The translations under genes and the position numbers were made by a program. Below the pieces are notes generated by a model. It had not been told where the DNA came from. It saw nothing but the letters and a program-made list of their open reading frames with translations, and made no database searches. DNA of 13,198 nt from Cyclobacteriaceae bacterium (lineage in GTDB: Bacteria > Bacteroidota > Bacteroidia > Cytophagales > Cyclobacteriaceae): the NCBI GenBank assembly GCA_009885605.1, contig VFKK01000065.1, positions 1 through 13,198 of the forward strand, written 5' to 3'. Of this stretch, positions 7,684 to 13,198 are shown piece by piece. Each line of letters starts with the position of its first letter. Position 1 is the first letter of the stretch.

Positions 7684-7854
7684 GATAAATATTTTTTTCC
7701 AAAGGAAATGAAAACTCCTTCCCTACCCAAACCAACTATCAAAAACCAAGGAATTGACTTCTTTTCAAATACTCTTTCCATTGGAATAAAAAACGATCTC
7801 AAATCTGAAGCTTTTAACTTAATTCCAATTAAGAATTTAAACCATCAACAACGT

Positions 7855-10800
7855 ATGAAGAAAATCTACCTTTTGATTGTGGCGGCTTTGTTCAGTCTGG
7901 GAGTCCAGGCACAGCAAGTCAACATGGATCAATTCAAATCCATGAAAGCCCGAAGCATAGGCCCGGGAGCAATGAGCGGCCGAATTACCGCTATTGATGC
8001 GGTGGATGACAATCCGAGCATTATGTATGCAGGGTCGGCATCAGGCGGACTTTGGAAATCAACTTCCGGAGGCATTACTTGGGAACCAATTTTTGACAAT
8101 GAGAAAGTGCATTCTATCGGTGCAATTTCCGTATACCAGAAAAACCCAAACATTATTTGGCTTGGAACTGGCGAAGGCAATCCAAGAAACTCCCTCAATC
8201 TGGGCTACGGGGTGTACAGGTCGCTCGATGCAGGTAAGACCTGGCAACTGATGGGCTTGGAAAAAACCCGCGCCATTCACAGAATCATTGTTCATCCGGA
8301 CGATCCAAACACTGTTTTTGTGGGAGCAATCGGATCTCCATGGGGCGAGCAGGAAGATCGTGGTGTTTACAAAACTACCGACGGTGGTAAGACCTGGTCA
8401 AAAATCCTTTACGTCAATACCAAAACAGGTGTGGGCGAAATGATCATGGATCCAAATAATCCAAATAAGATCTTCGTCAACATGTGGGAGCACAGACGTT
8501 ATCCATGGTTTTTTGAATCAGGAGGGGAATCTTCCGGCCTTTACGTCACTCATGACGGTGGGGAAAATTGGAAAAAGCTGGACGAAAAAAACGGCCTTCC
8601 AAAGGGTAAATTGGGAAGAATGGGCTTGGCAATGTCTGCGAATAACAGCAGTAAAGTCTATGCTTTGATCGAGTCTTCGAAAAACGCCCTTTATGCTTCT
8701 GAAGATGGCGGAGAGAAATTCACCATGATCAATGACAAAGAGGATATCGGTGACCGTCCTTTCTATTACTTCGAAATCTACGCGGATCCAAAGAATGAAA
8801 ACCGAATCTACACCCTCTATTCCCGAGTGGGGATGAGTGAAGATGGAGGCAGATCCTTCCGTCAATTACTGGAATACGATGGAGTACACCCGGATCATCA
8901 TGCTTTCTACATTAATCCCAATGATCCCAACTTATTGATCGATGGAAATGACGGAGGGTTGAACATTTCCCGAGACATGGGCAAAACCTGGTATTTCGCA
9001 GAAGGAATTACAGTTGGTCAGTTTTACCACATCAATGTGGACAATGAAATTCCTTACAATGTCTATGGAGGTATGCAGGACAATGGTTCATGGACCGGGC
9101 CAGCTTACATTTGGAGAGTCGATGGCATCAGAAATACTTATTGGCAGGAGATATCCTTCGGCGATGGTTTTGATGTGGTATCCCATCCTTCAGATTCCCG
9201 ATATGGATACACCATGTCTCAGGGAGGTAACGTAACACGATTTGACAAGCAGACCGGGCACAACAGAGTAATCCGTCCGACGCATCTTGATAAAGACGTG
9301 TTCCTGAGATTTAACTGGAATGCCGCAATCGCACAGGATCCCCATGATCCAAACACAGTGTACTACGCATCGCAGTTCCTGCACAAGTCAACCAATTCAG
9401 GTGAAACCTGGGAAATCATCTCTCCTGATCTGACGACAAATGATTCCACCAAACAGCGACAGCAAATGACCGGTGGATTGACTTTTGATATCACAGGAGC
9501 AGAAAACCACACTACCGTCATCACAATTGCACCAAGTCCGGTGGACAAAAATGTAATCTATGTAGGTACGGATGACGGCAATGTTCAAGTCACTCAGGAC
9601 GGTGGCAAGACATGGACGAATGTAGCTCCAAAGCTTACAGGATTGCCTAAAGCTTCCTGGATCCCTCAGATTCAGGCTTCCCAATACAGCGCAGGTGAAT
9701 TCTGGGTAATTGCCAACAATTACAGAAACAATGACTTCGCCGCTTACGCCTATCATAGCTCTGATTTCGGAAAGTCCTTTACCCGTATCGCTGATGATAC
9801 TAAAGTGTGGGGATACACCCTTTCAATCAAGCAGGATACGGAAGAACCAAACTTGGTATTCCTCGGAACTGAATTCGGATTGTACGTATCATTCGACAAA
9901 GCCAAAACATGGAATAAGTGGGAGCACGGCTATCCAAAAGCTGTTTCTACTTACGACATGACCATTCAAGAAAGAGAAGCTGATTTAGTGATCGGTACTT
10001 TTGGCCGTGCGATTTATGTGTTGGATGATATCCGTCCATTAAGAACTTTTGCTAAAAATGGTGGAAAGGCTCCTGCCGGTAAAGTTTCTGCATTCCCGGC
10101 TCCGGATGCTTACCAGGCTGTCATTCAAAGAGCACATGGCGAGCGTTTCATGGCGAGCGGAAAATACGCTGGTGAAAACCGCGAAACAGGAGGAAGACTA
10201 AGCTACTTCATCAATGATGATAAGGAAAAGCTCGATTCAGTTACAGTGAAGATTTCAAATGCTTCCGGAGAACAAATCAGAACTTTGAAGGCTCTTCCTT
10301 CAAAAGGAGTAAACAGAATCATCTGGAACCTGGATCGCAAATCTTCGGCAGAAATGACCGGCGGATTTGGAGGCGGTGGCCAAGGTGGTGGTGGTGGCGG
10401 TCGCAGAACTGGTTTCTTTGAACCAGGCGGAGGTCCTGCCCTACCCGGAACTTACAAAGTGGTCTTCGAATATGGAGGTGAAACTTCAGAGACTTCCATC
10501 GTGGTAAACTCCGACCCAAGAATCGAAACTAAATTGACTGATTTGCAGGCTAAAGATGCTTTCATGAAGAAAATTGAAGCGCTATCTACTGAAGTAAGCG
10601 CAGCAACCAAGCAACTGGATGAAGCACAGAAAACCATCGATAAAGTAAACACGCTGACGAAAGATATTACTACTCCTGAAGCGAAGGCTTTGGCTGAGGC
10701 AGCTAAGGAAATTAAGAAGAAACTGGATACTACTCGAGAGGCTTTCAATGGTCCAAAAATTGAAGGTCAGGGAATTGCAAGAAGCCTTTTCCCAACTACT

Positions 10801-11007
10801 ATGACTCGACAGTTTGCACCGAGAAGTTATGCCAGTTCCTCTTTTGCAGCTCCTGGCCCTACTGAGGAAAGACTTTACACGCAGGCAAAAGAATCCGCTG
10901 ACGAAGCAATTGCCAAAGTGAATGTATTCATAAACGGCGATTGGAAAGCTTTCGAGGAGAAAGTGAAAAGCACTCCGATTGACTTATTTGAGAAGTTTAA
11001 GGATTAA
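7855..11007 (+). CDS. Secreted Asp-box/VPS10-like beta-propeller protein
   Basis: A 1050-aa protein of the VPS10/sortilin-like group, often labelled glycosyl hydrolase although no catalytic residues are evident. The start is the ATG at 7855, because a signal peptide follows (KKIYLLIVAALFSLGVQAQ, cleavage near residue 20). The frame is open about 310 bases further upstream, but that part overlaps the divergent peptidase gene. About eleven Asp-box repeats of the type S-x-D-x-G-x-T-W lie between residues 67 and 686, for example STSGGITW, TTDGGKTW, THDGGENW, SRDMGKTW and TQDGGKTW, fitting one or two beta-propellers. Residues 795-890 look like an FlgD/Ig-type beta domain, interrupted by a glycine-rich loop (836-860). 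Residues 890-1050 are helical, with a coiled-coil-like stretch near 895-965. No type IX sorting tail is seen. The role is unknown; binding of peptides or glycans outside the cell is plausible. The divergent M1 peptidase may be functionally linked. Confidence 0.9.
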   Translation: MKKIYLLIVAALFSLGVQAQQVNMDQFKSMKARSIGPGAMSGRITAIDAVDDNPSIMYAGSASGGLWKSTSGGITWEPIFDNEKVHSIGAISVYQKNPNIIWLGTGEGNPRNSLNLGYGVYRSLDAGKTWQLMGLEKTRAIHRIIVHPDDPNTVFVGAIGSPWGEQEDRGVYKTTDGGKTWSKILYVNTKTGVGEMIMDPNNPNKIFVNMWEHRRYPWFFESGGESSGLYVTHDGGENWKKLDEKNGLPKGKLGRMGLAMSANNSSKVYALIESSKNALYASEDGGEKFTMINDKEDIGDRPFYYFEIYADPKNENRIYTLYSRVGMSEDGGRSFRQLLEYDGVHPDHHAFYINPNDPNLLIDGNDGGLNISRDMGKTWYFAEGITVGQFYHINVDNEIPYNVYGGMQDNGSWTGPAYIWRVDGIRNTYWQEISFGDGFDVVSHPSDSRYGYTMSQGGNVTRFDKQTGHNRVIRPTHLDKDVFLRFNWNAAIAQDPHDPNTVYYASQFLHKSTNSGETWEIISPDLTTNDSTKQRQQMTGGLTFDITGAENHTTVITIAPSPVDKNVIYVGTDDGNVQVTQDGGKTWTNVAPKLTGLPKASWIPQIQASQYSAGEFWVIANNYRNNDFAAYAYHSSDFGKSFTRIADDTKVWGYTLSIKQDTEEPNLVFLGTEFGLYVSFDKAKTWNKWEHGYPKAVSTYDMTIQEREADLVIGTFGRAIYVLDDIRPLRTFAKNGGKAPAGKVSAFPAPDAYQAVIQRAHGERFMASGKYAGENRETGGRLSYFINDDKEKLDSVTVKISNASGEQIRTLKALPSKGVNRIIWNLDRKSSAEMTGGFGGGGQGGGGGGRRTGFFEPGGGPALPGTYKVVFEYGGETSETSIVVNSDPRIETKLTDLQAKDAFMKKIEALSTEVSAATKQLDEAQKTIDKVNTLTKDITTPEAKALAEAAKEIKKKLDTTREAFNGPKIEGQGIARSLFPTTMTRQFAPRSYASSSFAAPGPTEERLYTQAKESADEAIAKVNVFINGDWKAFEEKVKSTPIDLFEKFKD

Positions 11008-11029
11008 TTCAATTCAGTTTGATTTTACT

Positions 11030-11062
11030 AAAAGCACCTGTGGAAACGCAGGTGCTTTTTTC
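11030..11062 (+). terminator. Rho-independent terminator of the propeller gene
   Basis: AAAAGCACCTG (11030-11040) pairs with CAGGTGCTTTT (11049-11059). Inner T-G and G-C pairs close a GAAA tetraloop, and a T-tract follows. It lies 22 bases after the stop at 11007. Confidence 0.88.
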
Positions 11063-11309
11063 GTTTTCAGGAATGTCAAAAACCTGTCGATTCCTTATCT
11101 TAGAGTAAATATTTTTGAAATCATGATCATAGAAGCTGCAAAAAGGGAACTCGTCCAAAATGGCTATATCTCTCTCTAAAAAGTTGGAAGGGAAGTATTC
11201 CAAAAACCGGATCTACTTAAAACCAGTTCCAGCAATCTTCAAAAGACCAAATTTTGAGAATCTCAAAAGATTTTATGTGTATTCGGATACCTGCACATAA
11301 AGTCAATCT

Positions 11310-11329
11310 GGCCTCGACTACGCTCGGCC
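11310..11329 (+). repeat. REP-like unit, left copy
   Basis: A 20-base unit with GGCC at both ends around the core TCGACTACGCTC. The ends are complementary to each other, so the unit can form a small hairpin. It is the inverted partner of the copy at 11419-11438. Similar sequences of the form CCTTCGACTACGCTCAGG are familiar to me as dispersed intergenic repeats in Bacteroidetes genomes. Confidence 0.6.
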
Positions 11330-11350
11330 ACCGCACCTTTAGGATTTAGA

Positions 11351-11395
11351 GGGATAGGGAGGAAATGCGGCGGTGCCGCATTTCCTCCCTATCCC
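11351..11395. repeat. Perfect 21-bp stem hairpin with 3-base loop
   Basis: The bases at 11351-11371 (starting GGGATAGGGAGG) are the exact reverse complement of 11375-11395, with only GGT (11372-11374) between. A 21-bp stem without a mismatch is far beyond chance and longer than normal terminators. No T-tract follows on either strand, so it is not a standard terminator. It forms the heart of the surrounding palindromic element and could extrude as a cruciform or fold in RNA. Confidence 0.9.
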
Positions 11396-11418
11396 AAGTC
11401 TTAAAACTAAAATCCGGT

Positions 11419-11438
11419 CCCTGAGCGTAGTCGAAGGG
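11419..11438 (-). repeat. REP-like unit, right copy
   Basis: Read on the minus strand, this unit is CCCT, then TCGACTACGCTC, then AGGG. The core is identical to the left copy but the arms differ (CCCT/AGGG here, GGCC/GGCC there). In both copies the arms stay self-complementary, which hints that the folded structure is what is conserved. Confidence 0.6.
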
Positions 11439-11556
11439 AAAGGTTTTCAGAATTTTATTTTGGCACGTGCAATCAAGCGAATACACATAAAAGATTTTTA
11501 TCAAAAAATACCTCACTAAATATTGTAAGGTTGAGGTTAATAAAATTGTTCTTCTC

Positions 11557-11564
11557 TATTTTTG
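11557..11564 (+). promoter_or_regulatory. Possible -7 promoter box of the permease gene
   Basis: TATTTTTG is an exact TAnnTTTG match, identical to the box before the oxoamine synthase. The -33 element is weak: the nearest TTG (11531-11533) is 23 bp away instead of 19-21. If the box is real, transcription starts near 11571, which rules out the TTG at 11562 as translation start. Confidence 0.4.
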
Positions 11565-11597
11565 GGACTATGCCTAAAACCTCGAACATCTACCACT

Positions 11598-12887
11598 TTG
11601 AGTCCGAAAACGTCTAAAATTTCCTGGAAAACTGCAGCCGGACTCGTTGTTTCCAATATGATCGGGACTGGAGTCTTCACCAGTTTGGGTTTTCAGCTTT
11701 TGGAAGTTCAAAATACCTGGTCGATCCTTTTGCTTTGGGTTTTGGGTGGAGGCATGGCTTTGATCGGGGCTTTGGTCTATGCAGAGTTGGGAACTCATTT
11801 CCAGAAATCCGGCGGTGATTATATTTTTCTATCCGAATCCATTCATCCTTCTGTAGGTTATTTGTATGCCTGGGTTTCGATGACGGTTGGTTTCTCAGCA
11901 CCTATTGCGATTGCGGCCATGGCAATGAATCAATACCTCAAGCCGATTCTAGGGGAAACGTTGATTCCGGGATTATTCTTTTTACTGGCAGTTCCGATCG
12001 CTCATATGTTTAGCGTCCGTCGCTCGGGATCGGTCCAGGATATTCTCACACTGGTGAAAATTGGGTTTGTTTTGATCCTCATCGGACTCGGCCTTTATTA
12101 TGCTCCTGCTATGGAAATGCCTGCATTCAATTTTTCATCCTCCTGGCAAAATGAAGTAATCATGCCCGGTTTTGCGGTATCCCTGATCTATGTTTTTTAT
12201 GCCTATACCGGTTGGAATTCGGCTGCTTACATCGTGGATGAAGTTGATCAACCCGGAAAAAATCTGCCAAAAGCTTTAATCTCCGCGACAGTCTTTGTGA
12301 TGGTTATATACGTTTTGCTTCAAATGGTTTTTCTCAAGCATGGGAGTTTCACCCAACTCGAGGGAAAAGTAGAAGTCGCTGATATCGCATTTGGCAATCT
12401 GTTTGGACCCAGCGGAGCACTTTGGGTGAGTTTCTTCATTGCGGTGCAATTGATCGCCACAATAAGCGGATATGCATGGGTGGGACCCAGAATCACTTAT
12501 GCCATGGCCCAGGATTTCAAACTTTGGAAGCCACTGGCAAAAGTGAACCAAAACGGGATACCCATTCGCGCAATTCTACTGAACACGGGTATCAGTTTCG
12601 GTTTATTTCTCACCGGCTCATTTGAGCAAGTGATGCTATATGCAGGATTTGTACTTCAACTGATGGGAACCATCACCGTTTATTCTTCTTTGAGGATCAA
12701 GAAAGCCGGCGGATTCAAAAGTCCCTGGAAACCCTGGATTCAATGGATTTATATCTTTTTCAGTTCGGGAGTGATGATTTATCTTTTCTGGGACAGACCT
12801 TGGGAAAGCTTCGCAGGACTGGGAATTCTTGCAATCGGAATGATTTTATTTCTGTTTGACAGAAAGAATTCACTCTTACCCGCTTAG
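11598..12887 (+). CDS. APC superfamily amino acid permease
   Basis: An integral inner-membrane transporter of about 429 aa with roughly twelve hydrophobic segments, typical length for the amino acid-polyamine-organocation family. The first helix has the substrate-binding motif NMIGTGVF (residues 20-27). Helix 6 has FYAYTGWNSAAYIVDEV (200-216), the usual F-x-x-Y-x-G-W pattern, followed by the QPGKNLPKALI loop. The last helices end in FLFDRKN. The substrate cannot be read from the sequence; neutral amino acids or an exchange mode are plausible. The start is uncertain, since no in-frame ATG occurs before the first helix. I prefer TTG at 11598 (MSPKTSKISWKT). TTG at 11562 would add 12 residues unlike a protein N-terminus and would sit inside a promoter-like box. 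An out-of-frame ATG at 11570 stops after 15 codons. The gene is preceded by the palindromic element and appears to be transcribed alone. Confidence 0.88.
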   Translation: MSPKTSKISWKTAAGLVVSNMIGTGVFTSLGFQLLEVQNTWSILLLWVLGGGMALIGALVYAELGTHFQKSGGDYIFLSESIHPSVGYLYAWVSMTVGFSAPIAIAAMAMNQYLKPILGETLIPGLFFLLAVPIAHMFSVRRSGSVQDILTLVKIGFVLILIGLGLYYAPAMEMPAFNFSSSWQNEVIMPGFAVSLIYVFYAYTGWNSAAYIVDEVDQPGKNLPKALISATVFVMVIYVLLQMVFLKHGSFTQLEGKVEVADIAFGNLFGPSGALWVSFFIAVQLIATISGYAWVGPRITYAMAQDFKLWKPLAKVNQNGIPIRAILLNTGISFGLFLTGSFEQVMLYAGFVLQLMGTITVYSSLRIKKAGGFKSPWKPWIQWIYIFFSSGVMIYLFWDRPWESFAGLGILAIGMILFLFDRKNSLLPA

Positions 12888-12971
12888 CTAGCTTAGGTTT
12901 AGTTGGCAGTGATTCCATTTGCGTTTTTGGTCACGGAAAAAATAAAATCCAAAGCCCCAAAAAACAATAAA

Positions 12972-12993
12972 CCCGACTGGAGATCCAGCCGGG
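12972..12993 (-). terminator. Terminator of the dTDP-glucose dehydratase gene
   Basis: CCCGACTGG (12972-12980) and CCAGCCGGG (12985-12993) pair with one mismatch around a 4-base loop. On the minus strand the hairpin comes 6 bases after the stop at 13000 and is followed by a T-rich run (TTTATTGTTTTTT). It may also stop plus-strand transcripts from the permease, though the T-tract on that side is poor. Confidence 0.75.
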
Positions 12994-12999
12994 CTTCGT

Positions 13000-13198
13000 T
13001 TATCTGTCAGCATAATGCTCAGAATAATAAGCTTGGTAGGCCCCCGAAGTCACATTCTCCAGCCAATCCTGATTATCCAAGTACCAGTCGATTGTGAGTG
13101 AAATCCCTTCGTCAAACTGTAGGCTTGGCTCCCAGTCCATCTCTTGCTGGATTTTGGTAGCATCTATCGCATAGCGAAGATCATGGCCTGCACGATCC
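13000..13198 (-). CDS. rfbB: dTDP-glucose 4,6-dehydratase, C-terminal part (3' end only)
   Basis: Only the last 65 codons lie in the window; the frame is open at the right edge. The sequence DRAGHDLRYAIDATKI, then MDWEPSLQFDEGI and TIDWYLDNQDWLENVTSG, is the standard C-terminus of RfbB/RmlB, an extended short-chain dehydrogenase. It turns dTDP-glucose into dTDP-4-keto-6-deoxyglucose, the first committed step toward dTDP-rhamnose and related sugars. The catalytic YxxxK and NAD-binding parts lie outside the window. rfbA, rfbC or rfbD genes or a polysaccharide cluster are likely to the right. Other sugar-nucleotide dehydratases of the same fold are less likely, given the RAGHDLRYAID wording. Confidence 0.9.
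   Translation of the reverse strand, partial: DRAGHDLRYAIDATKIQQEMDWEPSLQFDEGISLTIDWYLDNQDWLENVTSGAYQAYYSEHYADR

Larger units (their letters stand above)
11265..11498. mobile_element. MITE/REPIN-like non-coding palindromic element
   Basis: A nested inverted-repeat element without coding capacity. Ten-base direct repeats AAAAGATTTT (11265-11274 and 11489-11498) flank a 214-bp core (11275-11488). The core ends in perfect 11-bp inverted repeats, ATGTGTATTCG (11275-11285) and CGAATACACAT (11478-11488). Inside are two inverted copies of TCGACTACGCTC (11314-11325; complement at 11423-11434), and at the centre a perfect hairpin. Short imperfect pairings, such as GGATTTAG (11342-11349) with CTAAAATCC (11407-11415), lie between. 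This is the layout of a miniature transposable element or of a REP doublet (REPIN) moved by a transposase elsewhere. It would be an insertion between the propeller terminator and the permease promoter. The structure is seen directly; mobility is inferred from the terminal and direct repeats. Confidence 0.7.

Noticed and set aside
7546..7854. N-terminal extension of the propeller protein by 103 residues
   Set aside because: It overlaps the signal-peptide end of the divergent peptidase gene and has no protein-like pattern, whereas a clear signal peptide starts at the ATG at 7855.
11009..11203. 64-codon minus-strand ORF over the propeller terminator
   Set aside because: It is read through the terminator hairpin at 11030-11062 and has no recognisable motif, so it is best explained as a shadow ORF.
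11160..11300. 46-codon plus-strand ORF (MAISLSKKLEGKYSKNRIYL...)
   Set aside because: Short, of no recognised family, without a promoter-like box near it, and it runs into the palindromic element, where it stops. Low-complexity composition; probably chance.
11265..11498. CRISPR-like array or tRNA/ncRNA gene in the long spacer
   Set aside because: Repeats are inverted and nested, not direct and regularly spaced, and no cloverleaf or known RNA motif is visible.
13021..13198. Possible missing or broken dehydratase
   Set aside because: The frame is intact to the window edge and matches the normal C-terminus; it is cut by the window, not by mutation.

Overview
The window looks like chromosome from a member of the Bacteroidetes, most likely of the Cytophagales (Algoriphagus-like, family Cyclobacteriaceae). 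This is inferred from several features. The genes lack Shine-Dalgarno sequences. One promoter matches the Bacteroidetes form TTTG-N20-TAnnTTTG. Base composition is moderately AT-rich. Several protein types are common in that group: a tiny histone H1-like protein, a Bacteroidetes-type alpha-oxoamine synthase, a large secreted Asp-box propeller protein, and a DUF1015 protein next to a split acyl-CoA carboxylase subunit. No phylogenetic test was possible here.

Layout. The left edge holds the C-terminal part of a HlyD/MacA-type efflux adaptor (+), closed by a two-way terminator. Next is a tight three-gene minus-strand operon, read from right to left: a biotin carboxylase subunit, a DUF1015 protein 2 bp later, and a Maf nucleotide pyrophosphatase that overlaps DUF1015 by 20 bp. 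A divergent 140-bp spacer carries a good Bacteroidetes promoter for a plus-strand alpha-oxoamine synthase. That enzyme is not a close match to the serine palmitoyltransferases I know and is a candidate cysteate acyltransferase of sulfonolipid synthesis. A 58-aa histone H1-like gene follows, closed by a second two-way terminator.

The middle holds a divergent pair of secreted proteins. On the minus strand is an M1-family zinc aminopeptidase with signal peptide and complete HExxH-(18)-E site. On the plus strand is a 1050-aa Asp-box/VPS10-like beta-propeller protein with signal peptide, glycine-rich loop and helical C-terminus. Its gene ends at a GAAA-loop terminator.

The only long non-coding stretch (about 11008-11597) holds the most unusual object: a roughly 214-bp MITE- or REPIN-like element. 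It has 11-bp perfect terminal inverted repeats, 10-bp flanking direct repeats (AAAAGATTTT), two inverted REP-like units and a perfect central hairpin with a 21-bp stem. It lies just upstream of an APC-family amino acid permease (+). The right edge holds the C-terminal 65 residues of a dTDP-glucose 4,6-dehydratase (-), which points to a sugar-nucleotide or surface-polysaccharide locus beyond the window.

Most genes are housekeeping or ordinary accessory genes. I see no defence system, phage, CRISPR array, tRNA or rRNA. The points worth following are the intergenic palindromic element, the candidate sulfonolipid enzyme with its near-leaderless promoter, and the displaced start region of the permease.
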